The position numbers and the translations under genes were made by a program. A DNA stretch of 41,688 nt, taken from Gammaproteobacteria bacterium (GTDB lineage: Bacteria > Pseudomonadota > Gammaproteobacteria > Eutrophobiales > Eutrophobiaceae). The notes under the pieces were generated by a model. The model saw only the letters and a list, made by a program, of their open reading frames with translations, was not told where the DNA came from and did no database searches. Shown here piece after piece: positions 8,311-16,460 of the stretch; the stretch's first letter is position 1; every line of letters starts with the position of its first letter. The stretch lies in contig JAPOQU010000036.1 of assembly GCA_026710545.1 (NCBI GenBank), positions 1 to 41,688 on the forward strand. The letters run 5' to 3'.

Positions 8311-11300
8311 GCCGACATTGGCGCGAACATACGATCTTTGAATACAGGGTCCAGCGATCTTGCTTTGGGGATAAACGAATCGCCGTTGACGTAGACTTCG
8401 TCCGCCCCTTCGGTCAATTCCTGCTCGGTGACGAACTGCTTGTCACGTTCCATCTCCGCCTTTTGCCATCCCTCGGTTTCGCGCCACAAAATCACGACTT
8501 GCCGCTGCTGCATCACGCCGCGCAAGATCAGGTAGCGGCGCCCCTCGTCATAATAGTTTCGGCGTGTCTGCACGTGCAGGCCCAGCAGGTAGTTGAAAGT
8601 TTCGGGAATATCCACGATTGTCTCCCGGGTCTCGCCGCTGCTGTGGATGTTCAGTTTGTAATCGAAGGGCCGGGCCAGTTGTTCCACGTTCAGAAAGGTT
8701 GCGCTGCGGCGGGGTTTCGCCGTCAGCATGTACTTGAGCATGTAGTCATCGAACCGCATCGCCTGCTGGCCACTTGAGTCGTCGAAACCGATGTTGCCCA
8801 GCGCGTCTTCGTAGCTTTCCAGGCGCAGGCGCTTGATGATGCGCGGGCTGCGCTCGGCTTCTTCCTGAGTGGCCATACGTTCGGGCCTGCCGTCTTTCCA
8901 CTCCGGGGTAAACGTCACTTTCTTGATGCGCGGCAACAATACCGTGTTGAAATACTGTCCCATTTCAACCAGGATAAACCTCCGCTTGCCACCGTCCTCG
9001 CGGTTGAGATTGATGACCGCATGGCCGGTGGTGCCCGAGCCGGCGAAGTAGTCAAGGACTACGGAGCGTGCTTCACAGAGCGAGGCGCGCAGACAATCTC
9101 CAACCAGGTCGATCGCTTTTGCAAAGTCGAAATCTTTGTTGCTAAAAAGATCTTTTAGCGTTTTCGGCCCTAGATTTGCCGAGGCATATTTCTTGTCATC
9201 CCACCAAGTCCTGGGCATCGAATCCGTATCCATGCGTGTCTTGAAATCTATGCTGACACTACCTTTTTCATCACGACGAATTCTGTATTCAGATAAGTCG
9301 CTTTTGACCAATTCCCAACCACGATGCCAATTTTTTTCAACACGTGTTCCATTCTGCACCTTGATCGGCCACGCCACGGTTTCGTCCTCTCTGGACTGTT
9401 CCAGAATCTTATACTCCCGTTTATCCTCGTCCCATTCCATTTCGGGAATGCGAAGCGTGTCATTCTTCGTGACGTAAATTGGATAGAACATCTTTGGCCG
9501 GTCTTCTCTCCTATCGTTCGAACCACTTCGAACCAAGTTGGCCCAGGCAAACCTGCCCCTGTTGTCTTGAAGCGGGAAACGTGCAAGCTCATTTTCCGTC
9601 TTAGGCAGGGTTCCAGGAATAGCATCGGCATTGCCGTAAAAAAGCGCATACTCATGAGCGGGAGAAAACTGCCCGCTTGATTTACGTCCTGCGGGATTGG
9701 AACGTACAGGAACGATGCCTAACTCTTTTTCAAAAATCGGTTGCATGACCTGCCGTAACAGAGCCATCTCCTCATCATCAATGGCGCAACACAATATGCC
9801 GTCTTTCGACAACAGGTTTTTCGAAAGGGCAAGGCGGTTTTCCATCAATGAAAGCCATGAGGAGTCCTTATAGTCGTTCTTATACAAAATTGCCGAAGCG
9901 TCCGTATTGTAGGGCGGATCAATATAAATACACTTTACCTGCTCCCGGTATCCGTCCTGCAAAAAGCCCAGCGCCTGAAAATTCTCCGAATGTACCAGCA
10001 ACCCGTCACAGAACTCATCAATGTCTTCGATGGATGCGAGCAGATCGTCCTTGAAGGCATCATTAAAATGCCTTGTATCCAGTACCAGCGTCGGGTGGTC
10101 CTGCATGAAGACAATGCGTTTGTTCCCGTTGGAATTGAACAGGTCGGGTTTATTCTCATCAATATGGAATAACGCCTTCCATTCTTCCCACTGCGGTTCG
10201 CAGGCGGCAATGGCGGGGTAGAAGCGTTCATCGATGTTACCGATGGTAATGCAGTACTGAGTGTCGGTGACGAACTTGCGCTTCTCCCACAGCAGCTTCT
10301 GGAATCCCTCGACCTGGGCCAGAAAATCGATGATGCGGGCACCCATCGTGCTGATTGTCCGGATAATCTGGAACCAGCCCTCGGCGAGATCTTCACCGGC
10401 GATTTCCATGTCATTCAGGTTCAGCGCTTCGCTCTTGAGGTAAAAATCCAGCTCGCAGGTTAAAAACCCTTTCAAGTCCTTGTGAATGAAAAAATCGGAC
10501 GTGTTGCGGCGGGTATACTGCCGCAGGTGGTGTTCCAGAAGCGTGACCGGTTCACCATCGGCATTGTGGTGGTGTTCGGCAGTCAGCGCCAGCCGCATGT
10601 CATCGGGCAAACCCGGCAGCGTCGGGAGCGTCGTTACAGCCTCGGCAATTATGGCGGCCTGTTGATCACTTTTGTCGTAATCGCTTTCTTCCTGCCCGGT
10701 CAAAGGCCGGTACTCAAAAGGAATGGTTAACTCGCCACCTGCCTCATCGGCGTCTACTGCCTCAACACACGGCAGGAAAAAACGCCGCTCACCCTTGACG
10801 TTGTTCTGCTCGATGTCGGCCGCGCGAAGTTTAAAATGCACGGTGACGCCGTGCGCAGAGATAAACGAGTAATCATGAAAGCGCTCGGCGGTCTTGATGT
10901 AGTACTGGTCCGAGTTGGCCCAGTGCAGGTACACCTCCTCGCCGTTGTACGGAATGGCATAACGTTGTTGCCCGGAATAACGGCGTTTGGAGATAAAGTC
11001 GCCATCCTGATAATAGCGGCTGAAGAAAGCGAACAGGTGGTTGAAGATGTCCGCTTCCAGGGATGCGCGGCTGCGGGCGCCGATAGTGCGCTGCTGCCAT
11101 TTCAGGTACTTTTTACCCAACGGGGTCTCGTGGTACAGCAGCAGCTTGCCGGCTGCGTCGAGCGCGTCCGAGCCGAAAGTCTCCCTGACCAGTTTGGCCG
11201 TTTCCTGCAACTCAATGACGGCCATGTCCTGGTCGTGCAGGATACCCCGGTCAAGTTCCTCACTGACGGCCTTGATCAAATCTTCTGAAATGAATTTCTC

Positions 11301-11423
11301 AATCACCTTCCGCTTATGATTCATGATGCGGTAAATGCCGAAATCCAGGTCGGCGCAATCAAACTGGAACAGCTCGCGCAGCAGGCGTTGAAACTTTTGG
11401 TGGTTCTGGTTTGTGGTCGTCAT
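8307..11423 (-). CDS. Large beta-class adenine-N6 DNA methyltransferase, type III Mod-like
   Basis: The protein has 1038 residues, far larger than typical type III Mod subunits (roughly 550-700). Motif IV is IDPPYNT with D502 at its heart. The AdoMet-binding motif I, LDYFAGSGTTGHAV, follows at about 788-800. The order IV, then recognition domain, then I defines the beta class shared with type III Mod proteins. The N-terminal 480 residues lack methyltransferase motifs and begin with a block containing RELFQFDCADLDFGIYRIM, seen in large COG2189-type methyltransferases. The region between the motifs probably holds the target recognition domain. It modifies host adenines and supplies specificity to Res. 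A short frame overlaps its start codon. Confidence 0.9.
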   Translation of the reverse strand: MTTTNQNHQKFQRLLRELFQFDCADLDFGIYRIMNHKRKVIEKFISEDLIKAVSEELDRGILHDQDMAVIELQETAKLVRETFGSDALDAAGKLLLYHETPLGKKYLKWQQRTIGARSRASLEADIFNHLFAFFSRYYQDGDFISKRRYSGQQRYAIPYNGEEVYLHWANSDQYYIKTAERFHDYSFISAHGVTVHFKLRAADIEQNNVKGERRFFLPCVEAVDADEAGGELTIPFEYRPLTGQEESDYDKSDQQAAIIAEAVTTLPTLPGLPDDMRLALTAEHHHNADGEPVTLLEHHLRQYTRRNTSDFFIHKDLKGFLTCELDFYLKSEALNLNDMEIAGEDLAEGWFQIIRTISTMGARIIDFLAQVEGFQKLLWEKRKFVTDTQYCITIGNIDERFYPAIAACEPQWEEWKALFHIDENKPDLFNSNGNKRIVFMQDHPTLVLDTRHFNDAFKDDLLASIEDIDEFCDGLLVHSENFQALGFLQDGYREQVKCIYIDPPYNTDASAILYKNDYKDSSWLSLMENRLALSKNLLSKDGILCCAIDDEEMALLRQVMQPIFEKELGIVPVRSNPAGRKSSGQFSPAHEYALFYGNADAIPGTLPKTENELARFPLQDNRGRFAWANLVRSGSNDRREDRPKMFYPIYVTKNDTLRIPEMEWDEDKREYKILEQSREDETVAWPIKVQNGTRVEKNWHRGWELVKSDLSEYRIRRDEKGSVSIDFKTRMDTDSMPRTWWDDKKYASANLGPKTLKDLFSNKDFDFAKAIDLVGDCLRASLCEARSVVLDYFAGSGTTGHAVINLNREDGGKRRFILVEMGQYFNTVLLPRIKKVTFTPEWKDGRPERMATQEEAERSPRIIKRLRLESYEDALGNIGFDDSSGQQAMRFDDYMLKYMLTAKPRRSATFLNVEQLARPFDYKLNIHSSGETRETIVDIPETFNYLLGLHVQTRRNYYDEGRRYLILRGVMQQRQVVILWRETEGWQKAEMERDKQFVTEQELTEGADEVYVNGDSFIPKARSLDPVFKDRMFAPMSA

Positions 11424-11506
11424 TCCTTTATTTCCGGGCTGCCCGGCATCCCTCCAGGTAGTTTCTCAATTCGGTGATGGAGTTCAGATAATAAAAGTTT
11501 ATCCAC
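11420..11506 (-). CDS. Possible 28-codon ORF translationally coupled to the methyltransferase
   Basis: A frame with possible GTG start at 11506 reads VDKLLLSELHHRIEKLPGG, then MPGSPEIKE, and ends at TGA overlapping the methyltransferase ATG as ATGA. The frame stays open further upstream to an in-frame TAG, so it may be the tail of a lost gene. The overlap matches the mod/res junction (8307-8310), which hints at a real coupled reading frame. No clear ribosome-binding site precedes the GTG. Function unknown. Confidence 0.3.
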   Translation of the reverse strand: MDKLLLSELHHRIEKLPGGMPGSPEIKE

Positions 11507-11616
11507 TAACTGTCCAGACGTTGACAGCAACAAAATTATACGGTTACCCTAGGCACAAGCTTTGTCTCTTAATGAATTGAACTAAGACATCATATTCTCC
11601 CTGACCGTTTCCAGCT

Positions 11617-12765
11617 TTAAGGCCAAAGCGCACCTGTTTGCAACGCTTCAAGCAATTGTTTTACCGGCCACACGTCAATACCGTCTTCGGTACGGAAGAC
11701 GCGCGCGCCGTCGTAGATGAGAATGCGGCGGACCAGGTGCGGCAGGTCATTAATGGCGCGTAACCCCTTGAGTAAGACAGTGTTATACCGTCTTGCCGCT
11801 TTGACCTCGATGGCGAGGTATTCGTTATCCCGGCTGAGCAGGAAATCGACCTCAGTGTTCGATTCTGCCGGCGCCCAGTAATGAATTGTGTCAAATACCG
11901 ATTGCTCTTCCGCGTGAGCGCGCAATAGACTGAGAACCCAACCCTCGAACAGGGCGCCGCGTTCTTCCACTGACACGGGTCCGAACTGGCGTTTCACGGC
12001 CCGCACCAGGCCGGAGTCGACCCAGTAGAGTTTTGGTCGTCGTCGTTCACGCACCCGCAGTTTGGCTTCAAAAGCGGGCAGGCGCCAAGTGAGCAAGGTG
12101 TCTTCAAGAACATCCAGGTAGCCGGTAACGGTAGTGCGCGCTACCCCGGCATCCCGGGCGATGCCCGTTACGTTCACGGTCTGCCCGTGAAGCAACGCGG
12201 CAATGGGCAGGAAACGAACGAAACCGGACAGGTTGCGGACTATGGCTTCCGCGCGAATTTCTTCCCTCAGGTATAGTTGAGTATAGCTTTCCAGAACTTC
12301 ACGACGGTCCCCCGCAGTCCAGACCAGGGGAATGCTGCCGTACCTGAGCACGTCTTCCAGGATGAAATCGGTGCTGAGTTCTTGCGGAACCAGCGGGTAC
12401 ATGGCCTTACGACTTGCCCGCCCGGCCAGCAGGTTTGTGCCCGCGGTTTTGAGTTTTCGTGCGCTGGAGCCGAGCAGGGCAAAGCGGAGACCGCGTTCCT
12501 CTATCAGTCGATGCACCTCATTCAACAGCGTAGGAATGCGCTGTACCTCATCGATGACAACCCAATCACCATGTGAAACGGTGGAAACCAATTCTCGAAA
12601 CAGCGACGGGTCAGCCAGGAGATCGTGATATAGTGCTTCATCCAACAGGTCAAAGCGTAGCGCGTTTGGAAGAGTTACACGCACCCATGAGCTCTTGCCA
12701 ACGCCTCGCACACCGAACAGGAAGAAACTGCGGCTTGGTAGTCTGGTGATTCTTTGGTACACCAT
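11617..12765 (-). CDS. AAA ATPase with DUF4143-type C-terminal domain
   Basis: Walker A is in FFLFGVRGVGKSS and Walker B in WVVIDEVQRIP, followed by a sensor-like FALLGSSARKL. The C-terminal half has the DUF4143 hallmark TEVDFLLSRDNEYLAIEVK, whose D...ExK spacing resembles a PD-(D/E)xK nuclease-like fold. These COG1373 ATPases are common accessory proteins of bacteria and archaea, and their substrate is not established. I chose ATG 12765 (382 residues), which starts MVYQRITRLPSRSFF close to the P-loop as usual; a TTG at 12801 would add 12 residues. Neither has a strong ribosome-binding site. It lies between the restriction operon and the amine cluster on the same strand, with no sign of co-transcription. 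Confidence 0.85.
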   Translation of the reverse strand: MVYQRITRLPSRSFFLFGVRGVGKSSWVRVTLPNALRFDLLDEALYHDLLADPSLFRELVSTVSHGDWVVIDEVQRIPTLLNEVHRLIEERGLRFALLGSSARKLKTAGTNLLAGRASRKAMYPLVPQELSTDFILEDVLRYGSIPLVWTAGDRREVLESYTQLYLREEIRAEAIVRNLSGFVRFLPIAALLHGQTVNVTGIARDAGVARTTVTGYLDVLEDTLLTWRLPAFEAKLRVRERRRPKLYWVDSGLVRAVKRQFGPVSVEERGALFEGWVLSLLRAHAEEQSVFDTIHYWAPAESNTEVDFLLSRDNEYLAIEVKAARRYNTVLLKGLRAINDLPHLVRRILIYDGARVFRTEDGIDVWPVKQLLEALQTGALWP

Positions 12766-12864
12766 GACGTCAAAAATACCCGAAAAGTGACGACATGACA
12801 AGCATATTCAACCAAACTCTCATGATCAGGGATCTGCACACCCCGACAAAATGTAACTTTGGCC

Positions 12865-12888
12865 GGGGACAGACTTAAGTCTGTCCCC
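12865..12888. repeat. Perfect 24-bp palindrome, GGGGACAGA / TCTGTCCCC family
   Basis: It reads GGGGACAGA, CTTAAG, TCTGTCCCC and has the same arms as the palindrome at 4394-4419. It lies in the 195-base gap between the DUF4143 ATPase gene and the end of the amine oxidase gene. The sequence just after it (12886-12904) is echoed at 12953-12970, across the oxidase stop codon, as if an insertion had duplicated a short stretch. A small hairpin ATGCCA..TGGCAT (12913-12929) is nearby and could act in 3' end formation for the oxidase transcript. Confidence 0.7.
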
Positions 12889-12960
12889 TGAATTTATACA
12901 GCAAAAATCATGATGCCAGTGGCTGGCATTTGCCGGAATGGGGCTGGCTGATCCCTGAAT

Positions 12961-14247
12961 TTACAGCAAATCCAGCATTCGAAAATAGATCATCCCCAGG
13001 GCCAGCAACTGGTTGCCCACCCACTGCCCGCCTGGGATGCGGTAATGCTTCACCTTCTCGAACACGTCAAAGCGTTCGTAAGTGCCGGCGATGGCATCGG
13101 CCACAACCTGTCCGGCCAGGTGGGTGACGTTCACGCCGTGGCCGGAATAGCCCTGGGAATAGAAGATGTTGTCATCCAGCCTGCCGATGTGCGGCACGCG
13201 GTTGATCACGATGCCGATCTTGCCGCCCCATTCGTAATCGATGCGCACGCCTTTCAACTGCGGGAATATCTTGAGCATTCTCGGGAGAATGGATTTCCTG
13301 ATGCTGTCAGGTTCCCGCCCGGAATAATTGCAGCGGCCGCCGAACAACAAGCGCCTGTCTGCACTCAGCCTGAAGTAATCGAGGACGTGGTTCGGGTCGC
13401 AGACAGCCAGGTCGAGGGGGTTGATTTCACTGATCTGCTCATCGCTCAGTGGTTCGGTGGCAAGGATAAAACTGCCGGCAGGGAATACGAACCCGCTCAG
13501 GCGGCGCGCTTCAAGGCGGTGGTAGGCGTTCCCCGCCAGCACCACGAAATCGCAGGAGACGCTGCCTGATTCGGTATGCACCCGCGCTTTGTTGCCGTGT
13601 TCAATCCGGACCACCGGGGATTGCTCATGTATGACGGCGCCCTGCTGCACTGCCGCCGCGGCCTCTCCCAGGCACAGGTTCAGGGGGTGCAGGTGGCCGT
13701 TTGCCATGTTGATCAGGCCGCCGATATAGGCCTCCGTGCCTATCACGCCGGTTATTTCCTGTTTCGGCACCAGCCTGGTTTCATAGGGGAAATCCGGTCG
13801 CTGCAGGGACTCGTATTCTTCCAGCAGGTCGCGCCAGTGGCGTGGTTTGATGGCCACGTCCATGTAACCGAATTTCAGGTCGCAGTCGATGGCATATTTT
13901 TCGACACGCTGCCTGATGATCTCGTGGCCGGCCCAGCGCATTTTCTCGATTAGATCGGAGATGTCCCTGCCCCGGGATTTCCTCAGGCGTTCCTCTCCGC
14001 TGATTCCGCCGATGAGTTGGCCGCCGTTGCGCCCCGATGCTCCCCAGCTTACCCGGTTTGCCTCAAGTACAATGACTTTATAGCCGCGCTCGGCCAGGTG
14101 GAGCGCCGCGGAGATGCCGGTAAAACCGGCGCCGACGATGCAGACATCGCAATTATCTGCACCCCTGAGCGGGGGGTAGCCGGTGGTTACATTCGCGGTC
14201 GCTGCATAATAGGAGTTGCAGTGTGGTTGGGGGCTAGGAAAGTCCAA
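12961..14247 (-). CDS. puuB: PuuB-like FAD-dependent amine oxidoreductase (gamma-glutamylputrescine oxidase family)
   Basis: The DAO-fold flavoenzyme opens with SYYAATAN, a phrase typical of PuuB. It continues with the FAD loop CDVCIVGAGFTGISAAL and the PuuB-like stretch EANRVSWGASGRNGGQL. Later blocks include GGLINMANGHLHPLNL and, near the C-terminus, FYSQGYSGHGVNVTHLAG. The family oxidises gamma-glutamylputrescine or related amines to aldehyde, ammonia and peroxide. No ATG fits the family N-terminus. TTG at 14247 gives 428 residues, close to the E. coli length of 426, and overlaps the upstream aldehyde oxidoreductase stop (14234-14236), suggesting coupled translation. The aldehyde product could feed the neighbouring tungsten enzyme (inference). 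No PuuA glutamylating enzyme is present, so the true substrate may differ. Confidence 0.82.
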   Translation of the reverse strand: MDFPSPQPHCNSYYAATANVTTGYPPLRGADNCDVCIVGAGFTGISAALHLAERGYKVIVLEANRVSWGASGRNGGQLIGGISGEERLRKSRGRDISDLIEKMRWAGHEIIRQRVEKYAIDCDLKFGYMDVAIKPRHWRDLLEEYESLQRPDFPYETRLVPKQEITGVIGTEAYIGGLINMANGHLHPLNLCLGEAAAAVQQGAVIHEQSPVVRIEHGNKARVHTESGSVSCDFVVLAGNAYHRLEARRLSGFVFPAGSFILATEPLSDEQISEINPLDLAVCDPNHVLDYFRLSADRRLLFGGRCNYSGREPDSIRKSILPRMLKIFPQLKGVRIDYEWGGKIGIVINRVPHIGRLDDNIFYSQGYSGHGVNVTHLAGQVVADAIAGTYERFDVFEKVKHYRIPGGQWVGNQLLALGMIYFRMLDLL

Positions 14248-16060
14248 GACGTTCCAGGGTTTCCGGATCAGGCCTGCCGCCCTCATCCCAGCCGCGCAGT
14301 TCGTAATATTTCGGCAGCATTTCGTCCAGCCGGCATACCCATCCCTTCGCTGCACCGCTGGGGGCCGGTTCGGTCAGTATCCTGGGCGGCAGGGTATCGT
14401 CCCTGGCGGTCAACCCGGCAGCCAGGTTGAACTGGCGCTCCAGGTTCCAGATGCGCTCCCCGGTCTCCTGTAACCGGTTCAAATCCCATTCTCCCGTACA
14501 GGCGGCGTTGATGTGTTCGGCGACGAGTTCTTCGGAAAAACCGGCGAAGCCCGAGAACAGGCATAAGCCGCTGGAATCGACCGCCGCGATCATGTCCTGT
14601 GTTGCCTTGACAACCTGGGCTTTACCGTCAGGTTCCAAGGTGGTGAAATCATCCTCGTAAGGAGCGGCGCGCAAGTGGCAGGCGCCCCGGTTGCTGGTGG
14701 CATACCCCAGGCCCATGCCCTGCATGGCGCGCCCGTCATAGGCGGCGAATTCCTGGCCCTTGACCGACATGGACAGTTCCGGATGACCGTACTTCTCACA
14801 CAACCGTCTGGAGCCCATGGCTATGTCACGGCCAAAGCCCTCTCCCTTGCCGACTGCCTCCGTCATTGCGCACAAGGCTTCGGCGGAACCGAATTCCAGT
14901 TTGACGCCGCCGGTAACGGATTCATCAATCGCGCCGATGTCGAACAACTCCATGGCCGCGGAGATGGAGCCACCCAGCGAAATGGGGTCCATACCGTATT
15001 CGTTGCAAAGGAAACCGCAATAGGTGGCGGCGTCAATGTCGGCCACCCCCACCGCGGAGCCCAGGGCATAGGCGGTTTCATATTCGAGTCCGCCGGATGC
15101 GCCGTGATATTGCGGCTTGTCCTTGACGGAAAAATGTTCCGGGTCAATATGGCAGACCCTGCCGCAGCCGATAGTGCAACCGAAGCAGGCGCTGTTGGTA
15201 ACCAGGTTTGTATGGCCGCTCTCGCTGGTTTCCTTCATCGCGCTGAGGCCTATTTTCCCGGCGCCTTCGAACTGGACCTCGCGGAAGTTCCGGGTGGGCA
15301 GGGTGCCGTAGACATTGGTGGTATCCATCATGGCGATGGTGCCTTCCCCGGTCAGGGACTTGCGTCCGTCGTCTTCCCGCATGGCCCGGGCGGTGCTTTG
15401 AGCTACCTGCATGAATGCTTCCGGGTCTGCCACAGCAAGGCCTTTTGTACCCCGGACTGCAATGGCCTTGAGGTGCTTTGAACCCATTACCGTACCTACA
15501 CCCGAGCGCCCGGCAGCCCGGTGCATGTCATTGACCACACAGGCATAGCGGCAACCATTTTCCGCGCTGGGTCCCACTGAGGCTATGCGGATCAACGGAT
15601 CCTGGTGGCCCTGTTTGATAATCTCTTCCGTTTCCCAGACGGTCCTGCCCCACAGGTGGCCGGCGGGCAGCAGGCGTACACGTTCGTTTTCGATATGGAG
15701 GTAGACGGGTTCCGGCGCCCTGCCTTCCAGGATAAGCAGGTCGTAGCCTGCCAGCTTCAGTTCTGCGCCGAACTGGCCGCCGGAATTGGAACAGGCAATG
15801 GCATTGGTCAGGGCGCCCTTGGTAATTACCGAGTACCGCCCCCCGGTTGAGGCCATGGTGCCGGTCAACGGTCCGGTCGCAAAGATCACTTTATTCTCAG
15901 GGGACAACGCATCGACCGCAGGGTCGATCTCCTCAAACAGGTATTTGGTGCCGAGTCCCCGCTGCCCGAGGTAGGATTGCGCCCACTCCTCGTTCAACGG
16001 TTCAATTGTGACGCTCAGTTCAGTCAGGTTTATGCGCAGTATTTGCCGTTGCCAACTCAT
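14234..16060 (-). CDS. Tungsten aldehyde:ferredoxin oxidoreductase
   Basis: At 608 residues this is a full-length AOR-family enzyme that oxidises aldehydes to carboxylates, passing electrons to ferredoxin through a tungsten bis-pterin and one [4Fe-4S] cluster. The N-terminal domain shows GQRGLGTKYLFEEIDP and ATGPLTGT..GGRYSVITKG. The cluster ligands appear as C292, C295 and C299 in CFGCTIGC plus a distal Cys in VDSSGLC near 499, almost the spacing of the archaeal prototype (288, 291, 295, 494). The ribosome-binding site AGGAG lies eight bases before ATG 16060. It is the middle gene of a minus-strand cluster, between an aminotransferase remnant and the amine oxidase. Such enzymes are oxygen-sensitive, which suggests low-oxygen metabolism. 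Confidence 0.92.
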   Translation of the reverse strand: MSWQRQILRINLTELSVTIEPLNEEWAQSYLGQRGLGTKYLFEEIDPAVDALSPENKVIFATGPLTGTMASTGGRYSVITKGALTNAIACSNSGGQFGAELKLAGYDLLILEGRAPEPVYLHIENERVRLLPAGHLWGRTVWETEEIIKQGHQDPLIRIASVGPSAENGCRYACVVNDMHRAAGRSGVGTVMGSKHLKAIAVRGTKGLAVADPEAFMQVAQSTARAMREDDGRKSLTGEGTIAMMDTTNVYGTLPTRNFREVQFEGAGKIGLSAMKETSESGHTNLVTNSACFGCTIGCGRVCHIDPEHFSVKDKPQYHGASGGLEYETAYALGSAVGVADIDAATYCGFLCNEYGMDPISLGGSISAAMELFDIGAIDESVTGGVKLEFGSAEALCAMTEAVGKGEGFGRDIAMGSRRLCEKYGHPELSMSVKGQEFAAYDGRAMQGMGLGYATSNRGACHLRAAPYEDDFTTLEPDGKAQVVKATQDMIAAVDSSGLCLFSGFAGFSEELVAEHINAACTGEWDLNRLQETGERIWNLERQFNLAAGLTARDDTLPPRILTEPAPSGAAKGWVCRLDEMLPKYYELRGWDEGGRPDPETLERLGLS

Positions 16061-16075
16061 ATCATGGTCTCCTGT

Positions 16076-16333
16076 TTACAGTTCATTTGCGGTCAGGTCC
16101 AGGCACTTGACCACCAGTTCAATCAATTCGGCCAGTTCCTTTCTGCCATACCCTGCGTTTACGCACCACAGGCCGGCCATGCCGTCCAGCAGGCGCTTGC
16201 CGTCCGAGTCCCAGATATACACACCATCGGCACGGGTAATGACCCGGCATCCTTCCTCTGCCAATGCCCTGGTATCGGTAAAGGAATGCAGGTGATGTGC
16301 GCTGTCGATTGCCTGCCAGTTCGCGGTGCTCAT
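16076..16333 (-). pseudogene. Class III (omega) aminotransferase with apparent in-frame loss of its middle
   Basis: The 85-residue frame begins like a putrescine- or beta-alanine-type aminotransferase: WQAIDSAHHLHSFTDTRAL, VITRADGVYIWDSDGKRLLD and GMAGLWCVNAGYGRKELAE. Right after GYGRKELAE, where about 370 more residues are expected, the sequence becomes LIELVVKCLDLTANEL and stops. That ending resembles the C-terminal helix of the same family (DELI.. followed by a helix and LD.TA..L). I infer a precise internal deletion that fused the two ends in frame. The PLP-binding lysine is gone, so it cannot transaminate. The aldehyde oxidoreductase starts 15 bases downstream, and the intact ancestor would have completed an amine-to-acid pathway. 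Confidence 0.8.
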
Positions 16334-16361
16334 TTCGTTTTTACCAAATGTTCATATTTGG

Positions 16362-16460
16362 CATATTTGGGGTCAGAGTAAAAATTCAGGCGCAGATATA
16401 TGCTGCCGGTACATCGCAGGTATTTTTCCTCTGACCCCAAATATACGCTGACCCCAATAT
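16362..16460. repeat. Long inverted repeat, GGGGTCAGAG / CTCTGACCCC family
   Basis: The left arm (about 16364-16386) carries ATATTTGGGGTCAGAG and a following AAAAAT. The right arm (about 16420-16443) is its near-perfect reverse complement, with about 34 bases between. A third partial arm, CTGACCCCAATAT, follows at 16448-16460. It sits just upstream of the aminotransferase remnant start. The arms differ from the GGGGACAGA palindromes at 4394 and 12865 by a few bases, so these may be related subfamilies of one REP-like element. Confidence 0.7.

Noticed and set aside
5149..11423. Possibility that the restriction pair belongs to a BREX or DISARM system
   Set aside because: No PglZ, BrxA/B/L or DrmA/B-like genes flank it; only the methyltransferase and helicase-nuclease are present.
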